Assembly (NCBI RefSeq): GCF_024753545.1
Contig: NZ_JANTOO010000012.1
Coordinates: forward strand, 121,277 to 185,276
Length of the DNA stretch: 64,000 nucleotides
From: Lysinibacillus pinottii
Lineage (GTDB): Bacteria; Bacillota; Bacilli; Bacillales_A; Planococcaceae
Reading direction: 5' to 3'
Below, one piece after another: positions 18,451 through 26,488 of this stretch. The notes beneath the pieces were generated by a model. That model did no database searches and was not told the origin of the DNA. It saw only the letters and a list, made by a program, of their open reading frames with translations. Position 1 is the stretch's first letter. The number at the start of each line of letters is the position of its first letter. The position numbers and the translations under genes are program-made.

Positions 18451-19404
18451 ATGATAATATTTGATAATGTTTCAAAAATGTATAGTAACGACCATGTGGC
18501 TGTCAAAGCCCTCAACGTGGAGATTAAAAAAGGTGAATTCTTCGTTATTATCGGTCCAAGTGGATGTGGTAAAACTACTTTATTGAAGATGATCAACCGA
18601 TTAATTCCATTGACTGAAGGAACTATTTGGATCAATGGAAAAAGAGTAAGTGATTATAATATTCACGAGTTACGCTGGAGTATCGGCTATGTGTTACAAC
18701 AAATTGCTCTTTTTCCGCATATGACCATTGAAGAAAATATTGCGATTGTCCCAGAATTAAAAAAATGGAGTAAAACTAAAATTCAAAAGCGTGTGGATGA
18801 ACTATTGGAATTGGTAGGCCTTGAGCCTGAAAAATATCGTCAGCGCAAGCCAAAGGAGTTATCTGGAGGGGAACAGCAAAGAGTGGGCGTAATTCGTGCA
18901 TTAGCAGCTGATCCAGAAATTATTTTGATGGACGAACCTTTCAGTGCTTTAGATCCCATCAGTCGTACAAAGTTACAGGATGATCTACTGGACATGCAGC
19001 GTAAAATTCAAAAAACCATCGTCTTTGTCTCGCATGATATGCAGGAGGCGCTGAAGCTAGGGGATCGACTATGTGTCATGAAAGATGGAGAAATTGTTCA
19101 AATTGGATCTCCTCAGGAAATGGTAGAAAATCCAGTGAATGATTTTGTCCAACAATTTATAGGGGTAAATTCAGTTCACAATAGGTTTGATATTCGGACG
19201 GTTATGCAACCAATCGTAAGTGTTAGTGAGCTAGGGGATACGATTACTATCAATGAGCCGATCACAACGATTCTTGAAAAACTGACAGAGCATAACGTTC
19301 TTGGCGTGGAAGAAAATGGGGAGATGATGGGTATGGTGACTCGAACAGCTATACTGCAATATGTCGCAAATGATTTCAAGGAAAGAGGTCGAGCACATGA
19401 CTAA
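18451..19404 (+). CDS. Quaternary-amine-type ABC transporter ATPase (OpuA/OpuB/OpuC family)
   Basis: A 317-residue ATPase with Walker A GPSGCGKT, signature LSGGEQQR, Walker B IILMDEPFSALD and the SHDMQEALKLGDR switch segment. About 70 C-terminal residues resemble a single degraded CBS unit (VSELGDTITINEPITTILEKL). ATG 18451 is chosen for the AAGGAG 7 bp upstream. It drives import of betaine-like solutes together with the fused permease-binding protein, whose start overlaps by 8 bp. Confidence 0.92.
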   Translation: MIIFDNVSKMYSNDHVAVKALNVEIKKGEFFVIIGPSGCGKTTLLKMINRLIPLTEGTIWINGKRVSDYNIHELRWSIGYVLQQIALFPHMTIEENIAIVPELKKWSKTKIQKRVDELLELVGLEPEKYRQRKPKELSGGEQQRVGVIRALAADPEIILMDEPFSALDPISRTKLQDDLLDMQRKIQKTIVFVSHDMQEALKLGDRLCVMKDGEIVQIGSPQEMVENPVNDFVQQFIGVNSVHNRFDIRTVMQPIVSVSELGDTITINEPITTILEKLTEHNVLGVEENGEMMGMVTRTAILQYVANDFKERGRAHD

Positions 19405-20914
19405 TTTCGTGGCGATGTTTGAGGAACGAAAGGAACAGCTTCTGGCAGCATTACTCGAGCATATACAAATCTCCTTTATAGCCCTATTTTTTGCCATCAT
19501 TATTGCCATTCCGCTAGGTATCTATTTAACCAATAAAAAGAAAATAGCAGAAACTATAATTGGTATTAGTGCCGTGCTACAAACGATTCCATCTTTAGCG
19601 TTACTTGGGTTATTAATTCCTCTGTTCGGAATTGGCAAAGTTCCAGCCATCATTGCCTTAGTGGTCTATGCACTTTTACCGATTCTACGGAATACTTATA
19701 CAGGCATCAAGGAAGTGGATCCTTCATTGAAGGAGGCCGCATTGGCAATGGGGATGAACACACCTAAACGTTTATTGAAGGTCGAATTGCCTCTTGCTCT
19801 GCCTGTCATCATGGCTGGTATTCGAACCGCTATGGTGTTAATTGTTGGCACAGCCACATTAGCTGCTTTAATTGGAGCCGGTGGTTTAGGGGATATTATT
19901 TTACTAGGCATTGATCGTAATAATACCGCACTCATTATTTTAGGGGCTGTGCCTGCAGCAATATTAGCATTAATCTTCGATATTTTACTGAAAAGGCTTG
20001 AGTCGCTGTCATTTAGAAAAACAGTAATAGCTGTCAGTCTTGTGAGTATGGTTGCATGGATGATGGTCTTCATGCCGCTTCTAAATGGTAAAGACCAAGA
20101 TGAAATTGTCATCGCTGGAAAGCTAGGAGCGGAGCCTGAAATTCTCATTAATATGTATAAGTTATTAATAGAGCAGGATACAGACTTAACAGTGCAATTA
20201 AAACCAGGACTGGGTAAAACCTCATTTGTATTTAATGCGTTGAAATCTGGCAGCATTGATATATACCCAGAATTTACAGGCACAGCCATCTCAGAATTTT
20301 TAAAACAAGAAGCCATCAATAATAATGAGGCAGATGTCTATCGGCAGGCGAAAGATGGAATGCTAAAGCAATTTGATATGGTGATGCTTAGCCCAATGAA
20401 CTATAACAATACGTATGCGTTAGCAGTATCGGAGGACTTGGCAGAAAGATATCAGCTACAAACTATTTCGGACCTTAAATCGATAGAACAAGCTGTTAAA
20501 GCAGGGTTTACATTGGAATTTAATGATCGTGAGGATGGATATGTCGGGATTCAAAAACGCTATGATATTGCGTTTCCCTCCCTTGCAACAATGGAGCCTA
20601 AGCTTCGCTACCAAGCGATTGAATCGGGAGATATCAACCTACTCGATGCTTATTCAACGGATAGTGAAATTCGTCAATACAAGCTCCGTGTATTAGAGGA
20701 TGACCAAGCGCTGTTTCCGCCTTATCAAGGAGCCCCATTATTACGAAAAGAGACGCTGAACCAATATCCAGAGATTGAACAATCCTTAGATAAACTCGCT
20801 GATCAAATTACAGACGATGATATGCGGGAAATGAATTATCAAGTGAATGTAGAAGGAAAACTAGCGGCAGAAGTAGCTAATCAGTATCTAGTCAATGCCG
20901 GCTTACTGAAATAA
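19397..20914 (+). CDS. Fused ABC permease and substrate-binding protein (OpuC/EgtU-like)
   Basis: The 505-residue product joins an OpuB-type permease (about 1-215) to a glycine-betaine/OpuAC-type binding domain (about 225-505). The permease keeps the EAA-like loop (EVDPSLKEAALAMGM); the binding half has DIYPEFTGT and YNNTYAL motifs. Fused proteins of this kind include OpuF/BilE-type osmolyte importers and EgtU, the ergothioneine importer. Sequence alone does not settle the ligand. The ATG at 19397 overlaps the ATPase gene by 8 bp; AAAGAGG precedes it. Confidence 0.9.
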   Translation: MTNFVAMFEERKEQLLAALLEHIQISFIALFFAIIIAIPLGIYLTNKKKIAETIIGISAVLQTIPSLALLGLLIPLFGIGKVPAIIALVVYALLPILRNTYTGIKEVDPSLKEAALAMGMNTPKRLLKVELPLALPVIMAGIRTAMVLIVGTATLAALIGAGGLGDIILLGIDRNNTALIILGAVPAAILALIFDILLKRLESLSFRKTVIAVSLVSMVAWMMVFMPLLNGKDQDEIVIAGKLGAEPEILINMYKLLIEQDTDLTVQLKPGLGKTSFVFNALKSGSIDIYPEFTGTAISEFLKQEAINNNEADVYRQAKDGMLKQFDMVMLSPMNYNNTYALAVSEDLAERYQLQTISDLKSIEQAVKAGFTLEFNDREDGYVGIQKRYDIAFPSLATMEPKLRYQAIESGDINLLDAYSTDSEIRQYKLRVLEDDQALFPPYQGAPLLRKETLNQYPEIEQSLDKLADQITDDDMREMNYQVNVEGKLAAEVANQYLVNAGLLK

Positions 20915-20923
20915 ACCATCATG

Positions 20924-20955
20924 ACCCTCTAGTAGAAATGTGCTAGAGGGTTTTA
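20924..20955 (+). terminator. Terminator of the ABC importer operon
   Basis: ACCCTCTAG / CTAGAGGGT stem with a 10-nt loop, followed by TTTTATT. Confidence 0.85.
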
Positions 20956-20959
20956 TTAA

Positions 20960-21002
20960 TATCAATAATAATTTAATGATAAACATTAATTTATTATTGA
21001 TA
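20960..21002 (+). promoter_or_regulatory. 43-bp palindromic operator candidate
   Basis: Two 19-nt arms, TATCAATAATAATTTAATG and CATTAATTTATTATTGATA, are complementary with one mismatch around a 5-nt centre. The right arm covers the -35 of the downstream promoter. It probably binds the HTH protein encoded two genes downstream. Confidence 0.65.
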
Positions 21003-21024
21003 GAGATAAAAGGAACAGTATAAT
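20997..21024 (+). promoter_or_regulatory. SigmaA-type promoter of the DUF2975/HTH pair
   Basis: TTGATA, 16-bp spacer, TATAAT; 27 bp before the start codon. The -35 lies in the palindrome's right arm. Confidence 0.75.
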
Positions 21025-21050
21025 AAAATAGAAGAAAGGGGATGCTAAAA

Positions 21051-21689
21051 ATGGAGAAAACAATTCAAAGCAAAGAATTTCAATTGTTGACAAAGGGGCT
21101 TCGGATCATCTTTACGGTCATCATGGCTCTCATGATTTTAGGCATGGCGTGCATGGCAGTTATTTTTATAGTAGCAATGATTGTGTCAGAGGATGCTGTG
21201 AATCATTGGTTAGTCAAGACAAGTGTGACAGCTTCCATTCATTTTGAGGGATTGGAAATGCTGTTGTCCAAGCAGACAGTTCAAGATATGTACTACAGGA
21301 AAATGGATATCGTGAAATTATTAGTAACTGCTACCATATACATAACTATTCTGTTTTTAATCGTTGTTCAAGTAAGAAATATTTTAAGTAATATAGCAAA
21401 AGGGATTATATTTTCGCTAGATAATAGTATAAAAATAGAAAGAATTGCGTATTGTGTGATAATCTTGAGCTTGACTGTAAGTGCATTCCGTACATATATC
21501 GTCTATCTAATGATGCAACCGTTTAAGCTTGAATCCTTATTGGAAAAGACAGATTTTATTACAGGGATCAGCTATCATTACACAGGCATTAATTGGACAT
21601 TATTACTATGTGGTTTGGTGATTTGGACCATTGCGCGTATTTTCCGTTATGGTACATTTCTCCAAGATGAATATGATGCAACAGCTTAG
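21051..21689 (+). CDS. DUF2975-type membrane protein (YoaS-like)
   Basis: A 212-residue protein with four predicted membrane helices, spaced as in DUF2975 proteins (e.g. B. subtilis YoaS). Function is not known. ATG 21051 is chosen because GAAAGGGG lies 9 bp upstream; ATG 21042 would abut that site. The next gene encodes a short HTH regulator 11 bp downstream, the usual companion of this family, so the pair is probably one autoregulated unit. Confidence 0.8.
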   Translation: MEKTIQSKEFQLLTKGLRIIFTVIMALMILGMACMAVIFIVAMIVSEDAVNHWLVKTSVTASIHFEGLEMLLSKQTVQDMYYRKMDIVKLLVTATIYITILFLIVVQVRNILSNIAKGIIFSLDNSIKIERIAYCVIILSLTVSAFRTYIVYLMMQPFKLESLLEKTDFITGISYHYTGINWTLLLCGLVIWTIARIFRYGTFLQDEYDATA

Positions 21690-21700
21690 GAAGTGAAAAT

Positions 21701-21913
21701 ATGACTATAATTATTCGTTTAGATCGGATGCTAGCGGATCGTAAAATGCAACTGAGTGAGCTTGCAGAAAGGGTTGATGTGTCAATTGTCAATCTTTCTA
21801 ATTTAAAAACAGGTAAGGTAAGAGCTGTTCGTTTCTCTACTTTAAATGCTATCTGTAAGGCTCTGGGCTGTCAGCCGGGAGATATATTAGAATATGTCGA
21901 GGATGAAGATTAA
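21701..21913 (+). CDS. Short XRE-family HTH regulator (YozG-like)
   Basis: A 70-residue protein that is nearly all helix-turn-helix (LADRKMQLSELAERVDVSIVN with the downstream LNAICKALGCQPGDILEY tail). Proteins of this type sit beside DUF2975 membrane proteins and are thought to be dimeric repressors. The 43-bp palindrome upstream of the pair is the obvious operator candidate. Confidence 0.88.
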   Translation: MTIIIRLDRMLADRKMQLSELAERVDVSIVNLSNLKTGKVRAVRFSTLNAICKALGCQPGDILEYVEDED

Positions 21914-21959
21914 TCATTGTAGCATTTAAACATAGCAGCAAGAAAGGATTTTCATAAAA

Positions 21960-22283
21960 ATGATGGTTTTCAGTTTTTTATTTATCGCCATTGTAGCAGA
22001 AGTTTTTGCAAGCTCTATGCTCAAGCGTACGGAAGGCTTCTCTCGTATTTGGCCATCTCTCGGAGTAGTGGTCGGCTATGGCACGGCCTTTTATTGTTTA
22101 GCCTTAACCCTAAAAACAATACCCATTGGCACAGCCTATGCAATATGGGCAGGATTAGGCACAGCACTAACAGCCATCGTGGGTGTTGTACTGTATAAGG
22201 AATTATTTAATCGTAAGAAGGTACTAGGGATTCTTTGTATTATTTTAGGTGTCGTGGTACTTAATCTTGCGGGTAGTCATTAG
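21960..22283 (+). CDS. SMR family transporter, first subunit of a pair
   Basis: A 107-residue four-helix small multidrug resistance protein, with the membrane-embedded glutamate in IAVAE and the IPIGTAYAIWAGLGTA motif of helix 3. Members are proton-coupled exporters of cationic compounds or guanidinium. It is followed 12 bp later by a second SMR gene, as in EbrAB/YkkCD-type heterodimers. AAAGGA lies upstream but rather far from the ATG. Confidence 0.9.
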   Translation: MMVFSFLFIAIVAEVFASSMLKRTEGFSRIWPSLGVVVGYGTAFYCLALTLKTIPIGTAYAIWAGLGTALTAIVGVVLYKELFNRKKVLGILCIILGVVVLNLAGSH

Positions 22284-22295
22284 GAGGCTAACGAG

Positions 22296-22667
22296 ATGAA
22301 AGGCTATTTATTTTTAACACTCTCGATTATCAGTGAGGTTTTTGCAACAACTATGCTGAAGCTTTCAGATGGATTTACAGTTCTAGGCCCATCTGTGGCG
22401 GTGGCACTTGGCTATGGAATATCATTCTACAGCCTATCCCTATGCTTGAAAACTTTGCCACTAAGCCTGGCCTATGCCATTTGGTCAGGTGTCGGCACCG
22501 CCTTGACGGTTATTGTAGGTATTGTCATTTGGGACGATATGTTTAACCTCTACTCTGCGCTTGGGATTGCACTCATAATAGGCGGAGTTATTTTGCTAAA
22601 TGAAGGAAATCGAAATGATAGAGGGGCGGATAGCAAAGTGGAAGTGACGGATAGCATGCCAGAATAG
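22296..22667 (+). CDS. SMR family transporter, second subunit, C-terminus running into repeats
   Basis: A 123-residue SMR protein with the helix-1 glutamate (SIISEVF) and AYAIWSGVGTA motif. The four-helix core ends near residue 105 at LLNEGN. The last 14 or so residues (GADSKVEVTDSMPE) are encoded by the first units of a 21-bp tandem repeat array, where the stop codon lies. The tail is thus recent and probably of no importance to transport. It forms a pair with the upstream subunit. Confidence 0.88.
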   Translation: MKGYLFLTLSIISEVFATTMLKLSDGFTVLGPSVAVALGYGISFYSLSLCLKTLPLSLAYAIWSGVGTALTVIVGIVIWDDMFNLYSALGIALIIGGVILLNEGNRNDRGADSKVEVTDSMPE

Positions 22668-22812
22668 ACGGATAGCATGTGGAAGTGACGGATAGCATGC
22701 CAGAATAGACGGATAGCAAAGTGGAAGTGACGGATAGCAGTAGGAAAGTGACGGATAGCATGTGGAAATAGACGGATAGAGTCAGAAAAATGGCGGATAG
22801 CAATGCAGGAAT
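22622..22812 (+). repeat. Tandem array of nine 21-bp units with CGGATAG core
   Basis: CGGATAG occurs at 22627, 22648, 22669, 22689, 22710, 22731, 22752, 22773 and 22794, that is every 21 bp with one 20-bp step. The fuller consensus is GTGACGGATAGCA with variable filler (ATGCCAGAA, AAGTGGAA, TGTGGAA). It spans the end of the SMR gene and the space up to the HAD gene. The same core and spacing occur in the array at 49.9-50.5 kb. Confidence 0.95.
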
Positions 22813-22846
22813 TGCAAATGACCGTTTAGGGGAGGAGGATGGGCTA

Positions 22847-23503
22847 GTGAAGGCGATTATTTTTGATTTTGATGGGACGATTATTGATACAGAAACAGCT
22901 TGGTATACAGTTTTTAAGGATGCTTATGCATCTTATGGTGTGGCATTATCGTTAGAGACGTATGCAAAATGCCTTGGTACAAATCTTCAGGATTTTAATC
23001 CTTATACCTATCTAGTTACACATCATCAAATGGATTTAGATGAGGAGGCATTTCGAACATCCATTCAAGGAAGGCATGCGGAACTGATGGAGTTGGAAGT
23101 GATAAGGCCTGGTATTTTAAATCTTTTGCAGCAAGCAAAGGAAGCGGGTTTAAAAATTGGTCTTGCAAGTAGTTCAAGCCGTTCATGGATTGATCGATTT
23201 GTAGATGCATTGGGTATACGAGAGTTTTTTGATTGTTATTGTACGGCTGATACGGTGACAAATGTTAAGCCTGATCCTGAGCTGTATGTGCAGGCACTTG
23301 AACAATTAGGTGTAAGTGCTAATGAAGCGATAGCTATGGAGGATTCACCGAATGGAGCACGTGCAGCTTTGGCAGCGGGTCTTCACACGGTAGTGGTTCC
23401 CAATACCATCACCAAGCAATTACCGTTTTCTACAGGTCATCATACAATAGATGATTTGGAACAATATGATTTAGAACAGCTACTGGCAAGCCTTGTCAAA
23501 TAA
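22847..23503 (+). CDS. HAD-superfamily hydrolase (beta-phosphoglucomutase-like)
   Basis: A 218-residue protein with the nucleophile motif DFDGT (Asp7, Asp9), a four-helix cap, SSS in motif II, the motif III lysine in KPDPE and MEDSPNGARAA (motif IV). It belongs to the phosphoglucomutase/phosphatase subgroup; the sugar or nucleotide substrate cannot be read from sequence. GTG 22847 follows GGGGAGGAGG; the frame is open upstream through the repeats, but that part is repeat-encoded and unlikely to be translated. Confidence 0.9.
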   Translation: MKAIIFDFDGTIIDTETAWYTVFKDAYASYGVALSLETYAKCLGTNLQDFNPYTYLVTHHQMDLDEEAFRTSIQGRHAELMELEVIRPGILNLLQQAKEAGLKIGLASSSSRSWIDRFVDALGIREFFDCYCTADTVTNVKPDPELYVQALEQLGVSANEAIAMEDSPNGARAALAAGLHTVVVPNTITKQLPFSTGHHTIDDLEQYDLEQLLASLVK

Positions 23504-23515
23504 TGATTTGCTTCG

Positions 23516-23554
23516 AACCTCTAACCACTCATTTCGTTTGGTAGAGGTTTTTTT
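23516..23554 (+). terminator. Terminator after the HAD gene
   Basis: AACCTCTAACCA pairs with TGGTAGAGGTT (one bulge), followed by a T7 run. Confidence 0.8.
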
Positions 23555-23593
23555 AGTTTCTTTGTGAAAAAGTCGTCATATTATGTATCGCTA

Positions 23594-23602
23594 CATATTA
23601 TA
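23594..23602 (+). promoter_or_regulatory. Possible mother-cell sigma -10 (CATATTATA)
   Basis: CATATTATA matches the -10 pattern CATAnnnTA of sigmaK-type promoters, 60 bp before the coat-like gene. A TCATATT element lies upstream at 23576 but with short spacing (11 bp). Weak evidence of sporulation control. Confidence 0.25.
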
Positions 23603-23661
23603 ACGAGAGGGCAACTTACGGAGACTAGGATACTTATTCAGACTAGGGAGGGGGCTACAAT

Positions 23662-24093
23662 TTGAATAGTGAGAAAAGAAGAAATCATTTTTTATGCGAA
23701 GCTTTGTGCGATTTGAAGGATCTTCAGGATATTATGATGGATTTTCATTCTAAATATTTCGGTCAGCTGCTTGTAAAAATAGTTGGGAGTGATACGATTC
23801 CGTTTTTTTTAATTACCAATAGTGGCGCACATTTAAGACTAATGGATACGGTAAAGGACTTTGAAACGGAGTTTTTCCGAATAGAGGACGTCGATAAAGA
23901 TCGATATCGTGGCACGGTGTCTTTGCTACGTGCCTTTGATTATGAGGGGAACGATACCAATTCCCTTGCGGATGTAGTGAGGCTAGAAAAGACAAGTACA
24001 GAAAAATCCATTGAGCTTAGTAGTATTTCTGCGATTCAGCTATTAAAGCCAGATATGCTAAAAGGGAAATTTATCATTGAACCTAAATGGTAG
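23662..24093 (+). CDS. CotY/CotZ-like spore coat protein, cysteine-poor
   Basis: A 143-residue protein whose layout follows CotZ/CotY of Bacillus: an N-terminal EALCDLKDLQD helix, SDTIPFFLIT, FFRIEDV, TVSLLRAFD, RLEKT and a final SAIQLLKP stretch. These coat proteins cross-link the spore's outer layer through many cysteines. Here only two cysteines remain (residues 12 and 16), and positions that are Cys in CotZ read Ser, Arg or Leu. The TTG start has AGGGAGGGGG upstream. Adjacent YheC/D-type genes support a spore role, but function is inferred. Confidence 0.7.
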   Translation: MNSEKRRNHFLCEALCDLKDLQDIMMDFHSKYFGQLLVKIVGSDTIPFFLITNSGAHLRLMDTVKDFETEFFRIEDVDKDRYRGTVSLLRAFDYEGNDTNSLADVVRLEKTSTEKSIELSSISAIQLLKPDMLKGKFIIEPKW

Positions 24094-24190
24094 CATCCTA
24101 TTAAACGACTAGAGCTAGAGCATCTGTCTATATGAAAAGGATTAAGAGTGAATGTAATAGAGATAGAATCTAATGAAAGGAAGTTTAGCT

Positions 24191-26407
24191 ATGACGATTA
24201 TTGGTATGCTGCATCATCGACTTGATCCGACGACAGTTCTCAAGTCATATGCATATGCGGCAGTTGCAAAGGCAGAAGGGGCACAGTTTTTTTACTTTAC
24301 ACCTAAAAGTGTTGATTTTGAAAAACGTACCATTCGCGCTAAGGTATATGAGAATGGGCAATGGCAGGAAAAAACAATGCCCTTTCCAGATGTTATTTAT
24401 AATGCGGGAAGTCCAGAGAAGTTATCTGTGTCTAAAGAGATTATTGAGCGCTTAAAAGAAGAAATTCCCTTTACGACCTATTCGATAGGGAATAAATGGA
24501 ATGTTATGAAACGATTAAAAGAAGCCAAGGAATTTGAACAGTATTTGATTCCTTCTGAAATTGTCAAGAATGCTGATGTATTTCATAACTTCATCCATTA
24601 TTATAAAAGAGTTGTGTTTAAGCCAATTGATGGACGTAAAGGAAAGGGTATTTATTTTATTACGAAGGCCGGACCCAAGAATTTTGAGGTGAGAAAAGAT
24701 AGTACGAATACAATCTATTCGAAGCCACAATTAGATGCCTTATTAAAAGAGCAACTTGCGTCTGGTACTTTTATTATGCAGCCTTATATTCAATCCATTA
24801 CAAAGGCAGGCCAGGTATATGATTTCCGTCTGCATGTACAAAAAAATGGTGAAGGTAAATGGGTGGTGACGACTGTCTACCCTCGGATTGCTCCAAATGG
24901 CTCTATCATCCCAAATATAAATAATGGTGGATTCACCAATTATTTAGACCCATTTTTAGAGCAAGAGTTCAAGGAAGAAGCTTACAATATTCGACGAATG
25001 CTTGAGCATTTCTCTTTAGCACTGGCGCATCATCTAGATGACATACAAATGGAAAAGTTCGGGGAAGTCATTGATGAAATAGGCATTGACGTCGGTTTAG
25101 ATCAACAACAAAAAATTTGGATGTATGAGGTAAATTGGCGCCCAGGCTGTCCTCCTGCTTTTTATTTAGAATTAGACGTCGTCATTAATTCTATCCGCTA
25201 TGCGATGTATCTCGCAAAAAACCATAAACCTGTAAAAAAGAAAATGGTTCAACAGAAAAACAATCAAATGGACGTCAAAAAAGATATTGTTCAACCAAAA
25301 AGCAATCAAGTGGAGGCTAAAAAGGGCTTACCTATTATTGCCATTACAGGAAGCGCAGGAAAAACAACAACCAAGGCATTTGTCGGTTCGATTTTATCAA
25401 AAAAATGGAATGTGTTTGAATCGAAGGATTATTGGAATACGACAGAGCATACAAAAAAGCATAAGGAAGAAATCAATGACTCTCATCAGGCTGTCGTATT
25501 AGAATACGGCATGGCGTACCCAGGTATTATTACGAATCACTGTAGCATTATACAGCCGAATATTAGTATTGTGACGAATATTGGTTTGGCCCATGTAGGT
25601 AACTTTGATGGGGATGTAAGAGGGGTTGCGAAGGCAAAGTCGGAACTGATTCATGGGATGGACCAACAAGGGCTACTTATATTGAATAAGGATGATGATA
25701 ATTCAAGATATTTAGAGACACAGCAATTTAAAGGGAAAATGTTAACGGTGGGCATAAAAAGTGATGCAGATTACCGAGCATATGACCTTCAGTATAAGGA
25801 TATCGGCATGTCCTTTAAAATGAAGCTACATGGTCAAGAAATAGAATTGTATATTCCTATTTTAGGGGAGCATCATGTTTATAATGCCCTTAATGCTGTA
25901 GCTGTAGCTGATTATTTAGGGTTTAGTCCATTGGATATCCAGGCAGGGCTCAACTTTAAAAAGCCACCAAGACGATTAACGATTTATAACTTGCGTGATG
26001 ATATAACGGTCATAGATGATACGGTTCACTCCCATCCACAAGGAGTCCGAGCTGCCATTGATGTATTGACCAATATTGCCAAAAAAAGAAAAGTAGCGAT
26101 TATTGGACAAATGCGGGAGCTTGGGGTGTTGAGGGAAGAAGAATATCGGAAGGTTGGCGAGTATATTTATAAGGTAGGTATTGATGAATTCATCACTTAT
26201 GGATTTAGGACTGATGAAATGAGTAATGCCGCAATTGAGATGGGGATGGACCCATCCAAGGTCCACCACTTTATTAATAAAGATGCCTTGCATGCACTGC
26301 TAGATAAACTCATACAACCTCATGATACGATTCTCGTAAAGGGAGCTAGTAAAACGAATATGTTTGAGACGGTGAAATATTTGGACCAAACATTGAAAGA
26401 AGAATAA
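24191..26407 (+). CDS. YheC/YheD-type ATP-grasp domain fused to a MurF-like ligase
   Basis: A 738-residue two-domain protein. Residues 1 to about 355 match YheC/YheD spore-coat-associated ATP-grasp proteins (VFKPIDGRKGKGIYFI, QPYIQSITKAGQVYDFRLH, MYEVNWRPGCP). A K/Q/N-rich linker (about 356-375) follows. Residues 376-738 form a Mur ligase: P-loop ITGSAGKTTTK near 384, NIGLAHVGNF, the lysine in AKSELIHGM and DDTVHSHPQG. The order recalls cyanophycin synthetase, which joins an ATP-grasp and a Mur ligase domain to make a peptide polymer. ATG 24191 is chosen for AAAGGAAG upstream. Substrate unknown. Confidence 0.9.
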   Translation: MTIIGMLHHRLDPTTVLKSYAYAAVAKAEGAQFFYFTPKSVDFEKRTIRAKVYENGQWQEKTMPFPDVIYNAGSPEKLSVSKEIIERLKEEIPFTTYSIGNKWNVMKRLKEAKEFEQYLIPSEIVKNADVFHNFIHYYKRVVFKPIDGRKGKGIYFITKAGPKNFEVRKDSTNTIYSKPQLDALLKEQLASGTFIMQPYIQSITKAGQVYDFRLHVQKNGEGKWVVTTVYPRIAPNGSIIPNINNGGFTNYLDPFLEQEFKEEAYNIRRMLEHFSLALAHHLDDIQMEKFGEVIDEIGIDVGLDQQQKIWMYEVNWRPGCPPAFYLELDVVINSIRYAMYLAKNHKPVKKKMVQQKNNQMDVKKDIVQPKSNQVEAKKGLPIIAITGSAGKTTTKAFVGSILSKKWNVFESKDYWNTTEHTKKHKEEINDSHQAVVLEYGMAYPGIITNHCSIIQPNISIVTNIGLAHVGNFDGDVRGVAKAKSELIHGMDQQGLLILNKDDDNSRYLETQQFKGKMLTVGIKSDADYRAYDLQYKDIGMSFKMKLHGQEIELYIPILGEHHVYNALNAVAVADYLGFSPLDIQAGLNFKKPPRRLTIYNLRDDITVIDDTVHSHPQGVRAAIDVLTNIAKKRKVAIIGQMRELGVLREEEYRKVGEYIYKVGIDEFITYGFRTDEMSNAAIEMGMDPSKVHHFINKDALHALLDKLIQPHDTILVKGASKTNMFETVKYLDQTLKEE

Positions 26408-26436
26408 TCATTACGTCACGATAACGGAATGCATAT

Positions 26437-26485
26437 AAAAACCCGAGTAACTGTCCACTGGCAAGCGGCAATTATTCGGGGTTTT
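26437..26485. terminator. Bidirectional terminator between convergent ligase genes
   Basis: AAAACCCGAGTAA pairs with TTATTCGGGGTTTT, flanked by A- and T-runs on the two sides; it serves both converging genes. Confidence 0.8.
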
Positions 26486-26488
26486 TTT

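Noticed and set aside
19696..20319. 207-codon minus-strand ORF opposite the permease-binding fusion
   Set aside because: It is antisense to a clearly coding fused transporter; its Ser/Ala/Ile-rich composition is typical of shadow frames.
22622..22812. CRISPR array
   Set aside because: The period is only 21 bp, the 'spacers' are similar to each other, and no cas genes are present; the same holds at 49.9-50.5 kb.
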